From assembly GCA_965153355.1 (NCBI GenBank), contig OZ231127.1:64852001-64916000 (forward strand): DNA of 64,000 nt, written 5' to 3'. Positions 1-12,381 of this stretch are shown one piece after another. A model generated the notes under the pieces. That model did not search any database and was not told where the DNA came from. It saw only the letters and a list, made by a program, of their open reading frames with translations. Position numbers and translations under genes: made by a program. Source of the DNA: Flaccisagitta enflata (lineage: Eukaryota; Chaetognatha; Sagittoidea; Aphragmophora). The first letter of the stretch is position 1. The number at the start of each line of letters is the position of its first letter.

Positions 1-881
1 CCAGAAATATTTTTACAAAATGATGGCACAACCCTAAAGATGTTTTGTGCGGCCTACACCCAAGTTTTTTGGCCTTTGATGGTTAAAAATTCATTCTGCC
101 GATAAAACGAAGATTGGAGGTCAAAGAAATATGCAGGGGCAGCCCTTGAGGCTAAAAAAATGTGCAATAAGAAATTTGGTAATAATGGACAAAGTGGAAC
201 TGTCTTTTATCAGAGAATGGCTATAAAATAGGATTTCAACCTATTCTTTTTGGTAGTTTTGGCTGAACTTGGATGGAATTTACCTTAGTCCATATGCACA
301 TATCCCAAAGTACCATCTAAATCACTTTGTCAGGCTCAAATACATGAAATTCAACCCCAGTTCGCTTAATTTTGTCAGGGGTGTTACCACCATTGTACCA
401 GATATTGGCTACATATAGGTAATCATGAATTCATATCGAAGAAACAAATCTAGTCATGTACTTTCACAACAGCTGATCTCATATAGCACTCAAAAAAAGG
501 CATTGATCAGTTTCAATTTTCATACATATCCAAAAGACCACGACATTGTCAGGATGAATACGATCCGTGGTCTATTGGAGCACATCATTTACGATGCTTG
601 ATTAATCCACTTGAGAATAAGAGGTCAAGGATTGGGATTTACATGTCCTGGATGAAGCTCTACAGAATTTCAGATGAAATTGCCTATAGAAATACGTATA
701 AATTCCGGGATGAGAATTCTGGCTGAGGCTTGATTGTGGTCGAATTCGATCCCATGGACGAAATTAGACAATCAAAATTTGCATCCAGTAATAAGTAAGT
801 CTAGTTGAGAGCAATGTGGATTTTTATTGCGAAGACGTCTTTTACTCCGGTCTTGTGGGAGGCTGCAGGCTTGAAAAAAAA
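1..881. other. No recognised feature, AT-rich unique DNA
   Basis: No open frame of useful length, no tandem array and no clear terminal inverted repeat pair could be found here. It ends at a poly-A run abutting the ACAAG end of the first GTCN element. Confidence 0.5.
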
Positions 882-1448
882 ACAAGCGACGCGGGGTCAC
901 AATATCGTTGCGGACGGGTGGGCAGGGGTATCCAACCCCTACCCATATCAAAACTGACCCCCAACACTACGTCAATTGAAACGCCCCAAAGTTAAACACT
1001 GGCTATCACCAATCTTACCATAGACGAGGCTTGGTAAAAAAATACCTCATGCAAATTTTCAGGCCTCTGGGATAGAGGGAACCTTCGTTAGGGTGACCAT
1101 GAAGTTTCCATAGAAAACTATGGCAGAGACAAAATTTGCATAATAGAAATACTGATTCCAATGCTAATTCAATGCAAACTTCAACCTCACCCTAACGAAG
1201 GTTCCTGCTATCTGAGAGGCCCAAAATTTTGCATGGAATATTTTTTTACCAAGCCTCAACTGTGGAAAGATTGGTGAAAGCCATAGTCGAAGTTTGGGGC
1301 GCTTCATGGGACGTACCCAACACTCAGACATACACTAAAGGTATCTAAAACGCTCGTTTCTCAACTTTTCAACTCGATGATCCCGGACGGACGGACCAAT
1401 GGACCAACGGACGGACAAAGCCTCTTATAGAGTTGCGTGTCCGCAACT
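882..1448 (-). mobile_element. GTCN element, subfamily B, interrupted by a MITE
   Basis: The left end reads ACAAGCGACGCGGGGTCAC and the right end closes with the palindrome AGTTGCGTGTCCGCAACT at 1431-1448, just after a GACN-type array (GACGGACGGACC...). The far-end motif GTTGCGGAC near 912 matches the palindrome arm. The core is split by a 348-bp MITE at 968-1315; without it the element is about 210 bp, like the copy at 12181-12381. It is non-coding. Membership is certain from sister copies; the Helentron-like class is inferred. Confidence 0.85.
968..1315. mobile_element. MULE-like MITE with long inverted arms, 8-9 bp TSD
   Basis: Both ends begin TACGTC and share inverted arms of about 120 bp (GAAACGCCCCAAAG against its inverted partner near 1300; the motif GGAACCTTCGTTAGGGT lies in both arms). 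It is flanked by CCCAACAC(T) at 960-968 and 1316-1324. Long arms with an 8-9 bp duplication suggest a Mutator-like origin, with hAT as the alternative. It inserted into a pre-existing GTCN element. Confidence 0.8.
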
Positions 1449-1602
1449 GAAAAAAAAGAAAATAACCACTTTCTTTAAAGTGATGGAAACTAGAACAAAC
1501 GAAGATGGTCAGCTTCAGCGCTGTATTTCTCATGCACCTTATCAAGGCGCAAGAGGATAAAAATTCAAATTCGATGATTTGATTTCATTCATGCGACTCT
1601 AG

Positions 1603-2396
1603 TAGTGTTCGCACGAGCAGGCAATTTGCTAGCAGAGCTGCTAGTAGAAATTTGCAACTGCTCTGCTAGCAGTAAATTTTCAGCTGCTAGCAGAAAACAG
1701 CAGTAAAAATCTTTATTTTTCACTAAATTTGCGGTAAAAATCTGATTTGAGCATCTGAACAGATTTCTTTTTTTCTATTGTCATTATAAAATCTTCATTT
1801 GGATAATTCAAACATATATTTTTTTGTAAAAATGAGGCATTAACAATGAAAGTATGTCAATCCTTCCAATTGCATTGACTTTGAACTACAAGGATTCAGT
1901 CAATGTTGAGGAAACATTCTCCTTGTTTTGATGAATTGGAGATACTTGTTGAAATCTCTATGCTTTGAAGTTGCTTCAAAAATTATTTTTCAGTAATATC
2001 AACCATGGCATTTCATTTCATTGTAAGCAGAACTTGCGTCTGGTGCAGCTGGACTGTTTATGGCAATGATTGCAGATGAGGTAATTGATACAAATAATAC
2101 AATTGATACAATTGATCATTAATGATCTGTCCAAGAGAATTTATGTCTATGCTTTCTCCATCATAATTCATAGTAAACAAAGTGTTTTTTTTGTAGAACC
2201 ACTTACATGTAAATGTGTGTTAAGCTTCCAAATCCTTTTATCTTCATTTTTTACAACTTTAGATGAAAAAAAGACCTTGCAATTATTTCAATTGCAGTAG
2301 TACTGCACTGCTCTTTACTGCTAGCAGTGCTAGCAGAAAAATTTATTTTCTGCTTTCTGCTAGCAGAAAAATAATCCTCTGCTTTTGCGAACACTA
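1603..2396. mobile_element. hAT-type non-autonomous transposon with GCTAGCAG subterminal repeats
   Basis: Ends are TAGTGTTCGCA... and ...TGCGAACACTA, flanked by a perfect 8-bp duplication GACTCTAG at 1595-1602 and 2397-2404. Both subterminal regions carry many copies of the palindromic octamer-like motif CTGCTAGCAG (1629-1700 and 2318-2370), as expected for transposase-binding subterminal repeats of hAT elements. The interior is AT-rich, and its 71-residue frame at 2085-2300 has no recognisable domain. It sits directly after the palindrome end (GCGACTCTAG) of a degenerate GTCN element. Confidence 0.88.
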
Positions 2397-2404
2397 GACT
2401 CTAG

Positions 2405-2480
2405 ACGTTGCTGTGTCGGTCAGTCGGTCGGTCCATCACAAAGTTGATTTTTGATGTTTTCAGCTCCTGCCCACTCGTCA
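2405..2480 (+). mobile_element. GTCN element fragment
   Basis: GTCGGTCAGTCGGTCGGTCC is followed by CAGCTCCTGCCCACTCGTC, the usual order of array and CTGCCCACCCG box. The palindrome lies on the other side of the hAT insertion and the CTTGTT tail is missing. Confidence 0.65.
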
Positions 2481-2489
2481 TTCTAAGTA

Positions 2490-2916
2490 CCCTCTTTATT
2501 TTTTATAAGAACCTAGTTTATAAGAACATCAAGGCTTCAAATGGCCCCAAAATTAAGAACATCCTAAGAACATACAAAGGCTTCAAATCTTGAGAAAAAA
2601 AATTCCGATTACAACAATATTTAAAAAACATTAGGAAAACACTTGAATTTTGGTGTGATTAAGATGATATTTTATAATTTTTAAATAAACATCATGAAAA
2701 TATCTTCAGACTTTAATAATTTGCGTTTTTTTAACAGTATTTAATAGAAATGTGTTTAATGTAATTGATTAATAGTATGTTATAAGGTTTCCTATAGTTT
2801 ATATAGTATTTGAAATTAAGAACACTATAAGAACGTTGAAGGCTTCATTTAGCCTTGAAAATAAGAACATGAAGCCTTCGAAAAAAAAATGACGTTCTTA
2901 TAAAAAATAAAGAGTT
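2490..2916. mobile_element. TA-CACT-type (family J) element, 427 bp
   Basis: Inverted ends share CTCTTTATTTTTTATAAGAAC, and TA dinucleotides lie just outside (2488-2489, 2917-2918). The heptamer TAAGAAC recurs near the left end (2506, 2521, 2554, 2565) together with AAGGCTTCAAA. The right side mirrors this with GAAGGCTTCA and ATAAGAAC. The central part is AT-rich and non-coding. Related to 10598-12393, 13448-16481 and 30168-31308. Confidence 0.6.
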
Positions 2917-3049
2917 TAGTCGATTTCAGCAAGACAACGACAATAAAAAATTATCATACCAAGTGGTTAAAATGTGAAAAAAATGGCAAAGCCTACACGA
3001 CAGCTGACAGTGAAGTGGGATTTGATACAACATCAGCGTCAACGTTCTC

Positions 3050-3125
3050 TGCAAAAGGGTGTGTCCGCTTGTTGCTGGGCCCGTCAATCAGTCGGTCTGT
3101 CTGTCAGTCGAATATATTGTAGGAG
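3050..3125 (+). mobile_element. Degenerate GTCN element fragment
   Basis: GTGTCCGCTTGTTGCTGGGCCCGTCAATCAGTCGGTCTGTCTGTCAGTC keeps the array and a worn upstream end. No tail is recognisable. Confidence 0.4.
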
Positions 3126-3362
3126 TTGACATGTCTGACGGCCAAGGCAATGTAATATGTTGGAGCTTTTAAGATTACGCTTGTGATGGATGAAAAGAGA
3201 TCAGTCTTGACAAACGCAAAAAGCATTAATACAACTTCTTGGCATTCGAACAACAACAACGCCGCGGACATGTTGATTTCCCAGTCAAATTCTCGAGTTG
3301 GTTATCTCAAACAAATGAACAAGGTCCTAGATCCTGGATCATCCTGTCAAATACACAGGTGA

Positions 3363-3993
3363 CAAATATTGCCCTTACTACTTTTGGAAAGCGGTTTGCT
3401 TTTGGGTTAGATTGAGAGATAATGTTTTTCAGATTATGTTTTATGGAAAACTTGGAGTGGTGCGTATATTAACTAGTCAGTGAGGATACACAAGGCCCTC
3501 TTCCATTTACTTCAGTTTGGGTTTAAGGAGGGATAGTGTTCCACTTGTCAGTTGTCATACTACTCAGCGCCTTGGATTAAAATGACCGGCGGTCGCATTA
3601 AGCTTGACCTCGATTCTAACTTCTAAAGGTATGGTTTCTTAACAATGTTCCCATTTGGTTAAACAGATAACAATTATTGCCCTTACTACTTTTGGAAAGC
3701 GGTTTGCTTTTGGGTAGGGATGTGGAAGCGGTCGATTTTCATGCCGCTTCCACCGCTTCCGCTTCCGCTTCCGCTTCCGCTTCCATTTTACAGTACAAAT
3801 ACTAGTGGCTATCCCATCCTCCAAATTGGAAGCGGTCAATCGCTTCCACATCCCTACTTTGGGGTTAGATTGATAGATAATGTTTTTCAGATTATGTTTT
3901 ATGGAAGCTAGAAAGCTAGTCAGTGAGGGTTCACAAGGCCCTCTTCCATTTATTTCAGTCTGGGTTTAGTGAGGGATATTGTCCCAATTGTCA
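3363..3993. repeat. Diverged tandem duplication, ~200-bp unit
   Basis: The block from TATTGCCCTTACTACTTTTGG through TTCAGATTATGTTTTATGG, AAGGCCCTCTTCCATTTA and GAGGGATA(G/T)TGT to TGTCATAC occurs at 3363-3560 and again from 3669. The second copy is split by a 142-bp hAT MITE. The intact first copy therefore shows the empty insertion site (GCTTTTGGGTTAGATTG). Confidence 0.85.
3715..3856. mobile_element. 142-bp hAT-type MITE (copy 1) with CTTCCG hexamers
   Basis: Ends are TAGGGATGTGGAAGCGGT and its inverse. Flanks CTTTTGGG (3707-3714) and CTTTGGGG (3857-3864) form an 8-bp duplication with one mismatch. The interior holds an array of CGCTTC units that repeats the CGCTTCC of the ends. It has the same length and layout as 13903-14044. 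Confidence 0.88.
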
Positions 3994-4459
3994 TACACAT
4001 ATGTCAATGACGACAGCATGCTGATCGAAGCACAGTGACCACACAAATGAAATTTTCAGTCCTTATATAAATTTTTTGCTGTAAGGCAGTTTCTCTGTAA
4101 AACATAATTTTATCTAGTCTCTTTGCATGCGCTCCTAAGAAGCTCAACTGTAGTTGATTTTGTATGCAAGAGGCAAGAAGTTCACTGAATAATTCAGCAA
4201 ATGGATGAATGTATGAACCTTTCATAATTAAGAGGCACACCCACTGGCTCAACTGTGTTGATGTGCATCAGAGTGAACAACCGTAAACCCCTTGTGTATC
4301 ATTGGTGAGGAAATTTACGAGTATTTGCTTATTCATTTGAAACTATGCGATTAACATTTATTCAATTCGCCGGATATGAAATTATTTCAATGAATCGAGA
4401 CGAGACGGAGACGGAGATAGAATGTATGAATCTCTATGAGTAAATGAGAGAATAATCAT
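3994..4459. other. No recognised feature
   Basis: AT-rich unique sequence with no clear repeat. The short frame on the minus strand (4004-4252) has no protein signature. Confidence 0.4.
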
Positions 4460-4801
4460 CAGGGTGGGGGTTGCAACTTGCAAGGCCATAGGTATCAGAA
4501 ACCCATCTTAATCTACAAACTGCCCCCATTTACTATATTATTGAAATTTGCCAAGTTTCAAAATCATCTTACAAGTCCCTGAAAAGGGCTGCCATTCCCC
4601 ATTTCAAAACAGTAAAAAGCCAAAAATTTGCTTCCAAATAGCTCCCATTGATTTTTATGATGAGTAGAGATGATAGGGGGCCCAATGGGTAACCAGAAGG
4701 TAATGAAACTTGGTAAATCTTATCATCATAATGAATGAGGGTAGTTTATAGAATATGATTTTTTTGTTTCTGAGACCTATGACCTCGCCACTCCCACCCC
4801 G
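4460..4801. mobile_element. hAT-type MITE, 342 bp, perfect 8-bp TSD
   Basis: Ends CAGGGTGGGGGTTGC and the inverse of CGGGGTGGGAGTGGC, with shared ATAGGT.TCAGAAAC further in, are flanked by a perfect ATAATCAT at 4452-4459 and 4802-4809. CAGGG-type ends plus an 8-bp duplication are the hAT pattern. The interior is non-coding. Confidence 0.88.
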
Positions 4802-4995
4802 ATAATCATGAGGCTGGGCGGAATTGATTGTACAACTACCAAGTGGTATTTTGCCAACCTCATTTCTGCTTCTCCATCAGACTTAAACAGTTGAATGAAT
4901 GAAAAAATGGGTCTAATAGCAGCCCAAAGGCAGTAAGTGGTCAGCAGTACCCGTGCCCTGCTTAAGAAGTGTGTGATGTAAGTTGAAGGGGAGCA

Positions 4996-6196
4996 GGGCA
5001 GCTGCCCTAAAGGGGACAAAGTCCTGTAGAACACAAGGGGAATCTTGCTGTCAGTCCGTCCATCCGTCCGCCCATCCGCCCATCCATCTGTTTGTCCCCC
5101 CCTGCCCCATCTTCAGGGCTTTGTCTCCTTTGTGGCTTATTCTGACCCAAATTCTGCCAAATAGCCCAAATCCAAGCAATATGGCGCAAATCAAAGCAAA
5201 ATGGCCCAAATCCAAGCATAATGGCCCAAAGTCAAGCAAAATGGCCCAAATCTGGTCTGAATTTAGGTATCTGAGGCCACAAATGTGTCTGATAAGGAGT
5301 CGAAAGGGCGGAACTCAGGCCAGAATTGGGGTTCTCTAGCCAGATTTAGACCATTTTGCTTGGATTTGGGCCATTATGCTTGGATTTGGGCTATTTTGCT
5401 TAGATTTGGGCCATACTATCTTCCAAAAAAAATGTTGCAACCTAAGATTTTTGTTCGTTTATTACCTAAACAACAGAAAACAGTCAATTGCAAATCAATT
5501 TATAAGTGATATTTGCTCCCCCTGGCTCAATAATGGCCGCCATTTGCCGGGGAAGTGCTTTACAGAGCCTCTGGAAGCTCTGTAGCCTGATAATGCTCCC
5601 AATTTGTTGTGCAATAAAATGTGTTTGCCTCTTCTATCTTTGAGTGATCATAACTTTTTAACGGCTGGATCAATTTTGTTTTGCTAAAAAGAGAAAAGAT
5701 GCCCCTTGAAAAACTCTACATTTTGGTCACCAATTTTTCCTAAATTCATCCAAAAACAAATGAGTTATGATTGTTTGATTGAAAAAGGTTACATGAAAAA
5801 AAGTCAAATAAAGAATCTTTCAGAAGCAATCATTTTGTTTAGAGTTAAATAGCTTCTAAACCAATTAAGTTTAAAGGATGCGGTTTGAACGACTGGCTTG
5901 GAAATTTGAAGAGCTTTAATTTTGTCACCAATTTTTTGAAGATAGGTTAAATTGTTTATGAGTAATTGATCAAAATGTGCTGCAATATTTTTTTTTGGAA
6001 GATAGTATTGCTTGGATCTAGGCTATTTGACAGAATTTGGGTCAGAATAAGCCCCAAAAGAGACAAAGCCCTGAGGATGGGGTGGGGGAAGGATGGACAT
6101 ATAGACGGATGTATGGACGTATAAACATACGGACGTACGGACAGACAGATTCCCTCTGTGTTATACAGGACTTTGTCCCCTTCGGGGCCGCTGCCC
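4996..6196. mobile_element. Composite fold-back element with triple-hairpin ends and 20-bp repeats
   Basis: Both ends carry the same module in opposite orientation: GGGCAGCTGCCC or GGGCAGCGGCCC, then GGGGACAAAGTCCTGTA, then GAACACA.GGGGAATCT, then a degenerate TCCG/GTCC array. Inside, both arms share CAGGGCTTTGTCTC and TTATTCTGACCCAAATTCTG. The arms then become a ~20-bp tandem repeat of the type ATGGCCCAAATCCAAGCAAA (5150-5260, inverted at 5340-5415). A 590-bp TA-flanked MITE sits inside at 5416-6005. The hairpin density suggests that DNA or RNA structure matters. No protein is encoded. Confidence 0.8.
5416..6005. mobile_element. TA-flanked CTATC MITE, 590 bp (copy 1)
   Basis: Inverted ends start CTATCTTCCAAAAAAAATRT and are flanked by TA on each side (5414-5415, 6006-6007). 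The interior contains TTTGAGTGATCATAACTTTT and GATGCCCCTTGAAAAACTCT, shared with 40000-40592, and an internal ~195-bp duplication (GATGC... CACCAATTTTT twice). Removing it and one TA restores the 20-bp repeat of the host element. TA duplication suggests a Tc1/mariner-superfamily enzyme. Confidence 0.85.
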
Positions 6197-6239
6197 AAAA
6201 AGGAAGGAATATCCATCTGTCTACAGTTTGACAACTGGG

Positions 6240-6490
6240 TAGTCTTACTAAGTAAATGTGATTGATATTAAGCGTGCCCGCGTTCCCGATGCACGCTCTT
6301 TTGCTGTCGGGCATGCGGGTTTTGCTATCAATGTGCCCGGCTTGCTCTCTCGCATGTGAGTGTTGTTTAACATTCATTCATTTCCTGATTCTTCCTTTGA
6401 AAACAGATTCGTCTCATCAGGCATGCTAGTCCTTTGTCGGGCATGATGGAACACTGAGGAGCGTGCCCGGCATGCACGCACTTGAAACTT
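6240..6490. repeat. GC-rich block of inverted TCGGGCATG / GTGCCCGGC motifs
   Basis: TGTCGGGCATG occurs at about 6315 and 6437, and the inverse-related GCGTGCCCG at about 6271 and 6461 (GCGTGCCCGGCATGCACGC). This may be a worn TIR element; no TSD was found. Confidence 0.35.
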
Positions 6491-6532
6491 ACTAACTTAA
6501 TACCTGATTTAAATTAAATCTTTTAGGCTTTT

Positions 6533-6672
6533 CTGGCAATGACCTTCGATCATTTCCACCAAAATCGAATTTGAGCTCTTCTAGACTCTTTAGATTCTTT
6601 CGTCTTTTCGTTTTATCAACCTATCAATTTTCTTTCTCCGAAGAATTTTTAAGCCTCAAGGATTTCAAGTAG
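6533..6672 (+). CDS. Possible exon, unknown protein (weak)
   Basis: TACTAAC (branch-point consensus) about 40 bases upstream and AAATCTTTTAG form a good 3' splice site. They are followed by an open frame of about 47 codons (starting F-S-G-N-D-L-R-S-F) ending in TAG. There is no homology that I recognise. Serine/phenylalanine-rich, AT-biased composition means chance is the main alternative. Confidence 0.18.
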
Positions 6673-6816
6673 AAAGAGATTAGAGGGAGTACAAAAAACA
6701 GGTGGATTAAGTTGAGGTCGGTAAGAATGTTTTAGAAACCTTCGGATATTTGATCTGTGAAATCGCCTTACTTGAAGTACACTGAGAAATTAAAAAGCTG
6801 CATCAAAAATCTTTTA

Positions 6817-7071
6817 AGTCGCTTGCTAAGCGACTCAATATCGCTTGCTAAGCGACTCAATATGAGGGTGTGGCCGTACGTCGGGAGGTCGGTCTGTTGG
6901 TCCGTAACGTGAAATTTTGGATGACGCAAAATCGTGAAATAGTGATTTCTGCGCAATACTGCCCCTGCCCGGCCACGTTTCGGCCCCCGCCACATACTGC
7001 CCCAACCCACCCGCTTTCTGCACCTGACCACCCGCAAGCGACTACTTTTTGGCCTTGTATCCGGCCTTGTT
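6817..7071 (+). mobile_element. GTCN element, subfamily A/D, with duplicated palindrome
   Basis: The palindrome AGTCGCTTGCTAAGCGACT (6817-6835) is repeated immediately (6840-6857). A short GTCGG/GTCTG/GTCC array follows, then CTGCCCCTGCCC boxes. The far-end motif GCAAGCGACT is the exact inverse of this unusual palindrome arm, and the tail is GTATCCGGCCTTGTT. It shares GAAATTTTGGATGACGCAAAATCG with the copy at 33883. Confidence 0.85.
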
Positions 7072-7282
7072 TATTTTCCTCTTTTCTTTTCCTCAACTTT
7101 CGTTTCTCTGCAGAGTTTGACAGCTTTCAAAAAGTTCTCAAGCTCTGACGTCAATGTAAAAAGTCCTTTTTTTCAAAATGATAGAGCTGTGATGCCTGAT
7201 GGTAAAGACTACGTTTGTAATACAATGAAAAACTTTTTAATACTACATTTATTTTTCTAAGGATCCTAACATCTGATTACAG

Positions 7283-7467
7283 ACTACCACGGTCATGTCA
7301 CATGGAAACAAATCATTTCTTTGTTTGGATCGACCAACCTTAATCTTGAAATCAAAAGCAATGAAAAAGAATTAAACCAAGGTGACCTATCTATCATTGA
7401 TCAAGGTCAGGTTTTAATGAGAACAGCCAATAATAAGTCGGTACTTTTCCACGTTGACTTGAGTAAA
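7283..7467 (+). CDS. Candidate internal exon of an unknown protein
   Basis: CTAACATCTGATTACAG gives a plausible branch point and acceptor, and AAAGTAAGG gives a good donor directly after 7467. Between them one frame is open throughout (DYHGHVTWKQIISLFGS..., ending VLFHVDLSK). Composition is normal for a globular protein: mixed hydrophobic, charged and Gln/Asn residues, no low complexity. The acceptor leaves phase 1 and the donor phase 0. The exon lies between two GTCN copies, which would then sit in introns. I do not recognise a family. The frame runs on past the donor to 7518, but that extension enters transposon sequence. Exon status is inferred from splice signals and composition only. Confidence 0.4.
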
Positions 7468-7479
7468 GTAAGGCCAGGG

Positions 7480-7605
7480 GTTATGATATCATCGCGAAGG
7501 AGGAAACGCACGTTTTGACACTTTTCGACTTGTGCATTACAGATGGACGGACGGACGGACGAACGGACAAAGCCTCCTATAGACCCGGGAATCCGCGATT
7601 AAAAG
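7480..7605 (-). mobile_element. GTCN element, truncated, subfamily B/D-like
   Basis: CACTTTTCGACTTGTG precedes GGACGGACGGACGGACG, then CAAAGCCTCCTATAGA and a worn palindrome end (GGAATCCGCGATT). The ACAAG tail half is missing. Confidence 0.65.
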
Positions 7606-7874
7606 GGACTCACAGCTCAGTCATACTTCGAATGCAATATCTAACTTTCAAGGTCGTTCAAAACTCTCAAACAAAAAAAAACAAAAAAACAAAAAATAAA
7701 AAACAAAAAACAAAAACACGAAAATCATAACACGCCCTGGTCCTGGATCATCATCCAATAGCAATTGCCAACCCCCCTTTTACGTGCGCCAAAGCACATC
7801 TATTTAGTCAGTGTCTGTTGGTTGGCTGGTTGGTCGGTCGCACAATGGAATGTGGCTGGTGATAGCCAGCGGTA

Positions 7875-8277
7875 TGATAATTTTTTTATTTTGGAAAACG
7901 GGCCTAAATCTGAAGGAAACACTTAATAAAAACATTTTAGCATGTGTCACAGTCGATTTCAGCATAAAATAATCCCATACAATCGCTTAAAAAAGCGTCA
8001 AAATCATGATAATTAGGAAAATAGAAAAAAACGCCAAAAGCATAGACAAATTTTAGGGGTCAAATTTTTTTGTCAAATGATCATTTCAAGTCAAAATTTG
8101 ACCACAATCCATTGAATTAGAGTCTATACTGAGGTTTAAAACCAAAAACTGACCCATTTCTTCATTTCGCATAGTCCTCACCCCACCTTGAATTTGGGGC
8201 CTTCTATCTCATTTGCATGCATATACAAATCAATTTCAGAAAAAAAACGCTGGGGATCGCCGGGCCTGAAATTATCA
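7875..8277. mobile_element. Possible TA-flanked MITE
   Basis: A short inverted end TGATAATTT on each side is flanked by TA (7873-7874, 8278-8279). The interior has a palindrome around GTCAAATGATCATTT. The ends are short, so chance is possible. A GTCN array fragment (TGTTGGTTGGCTGGTTGGTCGG) lies just upstream at 7815-7842. Confidence 0.3.
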
Positions 8278-8397
8278 TAGGAAGGTCACTTACTGTGTTA
8301 TTGATAAGGAAAACATAGTGAGAATAGGTCAAACTAGGGCCAACATACCTTAATTCTCCTGTTTTGATGATGGGTGAAATAGAGCTTAAATTCCTTT

Positions 8398-10200
<1,803 letters not shown>

Positions 10201-10419
10201 TTTGTCATTTTTTTGTCAGAATTTTGACTGCCGGTCTATGCCGGACTACTTCAGTATGAGGCCCAAAAATTATGAAATAAACCATTTTGGTTCGCCAAAA
10301 TGTTCTTTTTTTGTCAATTCTATAAGGGAGGAATCCATTTTGGTTGAAAAATTAGTAAATCAATGGCGTAGATAGAGAGACACGCAGGTGTAAGCTTCCT
10401 CGCTCGCTCTGAGCACGCA

Positions 10420-10505
10420 CGTCCCATTGTGCGGTCGGTCGGTAACGCATTCGTTTGAATATCTACTCGGCGCACGTATTGGCCTACATGGCTTTGTTCT
10501 GACTT
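10420..10505 (+). mobile_element. GTCN element fragment, subfamily E
   Basis: GCGGTCGGTCGGTAACGCATTCGTTTGAAT followed by CGGCGCACGTATTGGCCTACATGGCTTTGTT matches array and tail of subfamily E. The (CATT)n core is missing. Confidence 0.6.
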
Positions 10506-10860
10506 CAGTTTCCAAAAATTTGATCGTACTCAACCATGCCAATACCGGCACAAATGAACAAATGAAATGAACAAATGAAATGAGGTGTTAGTGGGTACAC
10601 TCTTTTTTTTATAAGAACGTCATTTTTTAGGCAAACCTTCAATTTTCTTAAATTTTAAGCTGTTTTAAGGGTTGATTGTTCTTAAAATGTTATCAATTTG
10701 ATATATTTGATTTTTGATATATTATAGTAGTATACATATATATGATAGGAGAGTGTAAAGTAGTAGATATTCTTTAAGTAATATGTTTTATATGATTACT
10801 ACATTTTGTATAGTTTTTAACTATTTCAATGTTTTTAATTCACCAGTATTTGTTTAGATA

Positions 10861-12073
10861 CAGTATGTTTCAACTCGTTTGGAACATTATATGACGGCAT
10901 AACTCTAGAAGTAATAGAGATAATTTAATTCTGAAAAAAACCTTGGATAGGTAATAGTTTGGCATTTTTTACTAAACAATTCTCAGGGATTTTCTATAGA
11001 AGCTTGATACTTTTTACATCCAGAGGAAGTTAGGGTCAAATTATGCAAAAAAGGTTATTTTTCTCCCTTTTTTTCAACAAATTGCATCTATAGTAGCTTG
11101 TACCGAAATGACAATAAACAATAAAATCAGAACTCCACAAGTAGTTCTTATTGTGGGGCTGTCTTGGGCTTCCAATGACACCACTTTTGATCTGAAAAAT
11201 TTGCATCTTGCTGTCCGCGCCTTACCTTGAATTTTCCTTCAGCCTATGGGAAACCAAAAATTTCAAAGTGCTTAAATCTCTGTTTTGACTGCAGATTTGA
11301 AATCTGCAGAAAAAACTGTTAATTGAAAGTGCTTTCCTTTTTTCAATATTCCAACTAGAAGGTGCTCAAAATAAGTGTCAAAGTTTGCAAAACTTACCTT
11401 TCTCTTTTATTTATATGTAAAATCGCCAAACTTACCTTTTTTTATATCTTTAAGATGAATTTTGACTATGATCCCGAAGGAATATTGAAAAAAGGAAAGC
11501 ACTTTCAATTAACAGTTTTTTCTGCAGATTTTAAATCTGCAGTCAAAACAGAGATTTAAGCACTTTGAAATTTTTGGTTTCCCATAGGCTGAAGGAAAAT
11601 TCAAGGTAAGGCGCGGACAGCAAGATGCAAATTTTTCAGACCAAAATTGATGCCATTAGAAGCCCAAGACAGCCCCACAACAAGAACTACTTGTAGAATT
11701 CTGATTTCATTGCTTTTAGTCATTTAGGTACAAGCTAATCTATAGACAATTTTCTCTCTCTATTTTCATAAACCTCATCAAAATATCTTATATCTGAAAC
11801 CTATCTGGTATGAAAATCTCAAATTTTTTTACAAAAATTAAAGCAAGATAAGTAAACAATTTTTTTCACTGAACGACATTATAACTTGCTTTGAGCACTA
11901 TTTTTACTTTATAAGATGTTAAGGGGATTAGATTTTTCCAAAAAATCACGGGGATCAATCATCATAAAATGCCAAACAATCATCTATGCGAGACTTTTTT
12001 CAGAATTAAATTATCTCTATTACTTCTAGAGTTATGCCGTCGTATAATGTTCCAAACGAGTTGAAACATACTG
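10861..12073. mobile_element. Tc1/mariner-type fold-back MITE, itself interrupted
   Basis: Ends CAGTATGTTTCAACTCGTTT and its inverse are flanked by TA at 10859-10860 and 12074-12075. The inverted arms match for about 80 bp (GGAACATTATA.GACGGCATAA) and then more weakly. Subtracting the nested 644-bp element and its TSD leaves about 560 bp. Confidence 0.8.
11094..11737. mobile_element. hAT-type fold-back MITE, 644 bp (copy 1)
   Basis: Ends TAGCTTGTACC and GGTACAAGCTA are flanked by a perfect 8-bp duplication ATCTATAG (11086-11093, 11738-11745). The two halves are long imperfect inverted arms of about 280 bp containing CTTGCTGTCCGCGCCTTACC and TGCAGATTTGAAATCTGCAG. The 65-residue frame at 11362-11559 crosses the arm and is not credible as a gene. 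Confidence 0.92.
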
Positions 12074-12180
12074 TAGTAAAAAAAAATTTCAAAAAGAAAT
12101 CCTTTCAATGTTCTTAGCAATGTTCTTTAATTTTCCAGGATTTCGATCCTAAATTTCTTATAAACTTGGTTCTCATAAAA

Positions 12181-12381
12181 ACAAGTGACGCGGGGTCACA
12201 ATATCGTTGCGGACGGGTGGGCAGGGGCATTCAACACCCATCCATATCCCATGCCCTCCACATATACGCAAAAACCATCGAAAACGCTCATTTTCACACT
12301 TTTCGACTCGTGTCTACGGACCGACCAACCAACCAACGGACGGACGGACAAAGCCTCTTATAGAGTTGCGTGTCCGCAACT
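12181..12381 (-). mobile_element. GTCN element, subfamily B, intact
   Basis: From ACAAGTGACGCGGGGTCAC to the palindrome AGTTGCGTGTCCGCAACT (12364-12381), with far-end motif GTTGCGGAC and array CGGACGGACGGAC. It inserted in the right TIR of the family J element, splitting ATAAAAA from TAGAGTG. This copy is a useful reference for the uninterrupted B structure. Confidence 0.92.
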
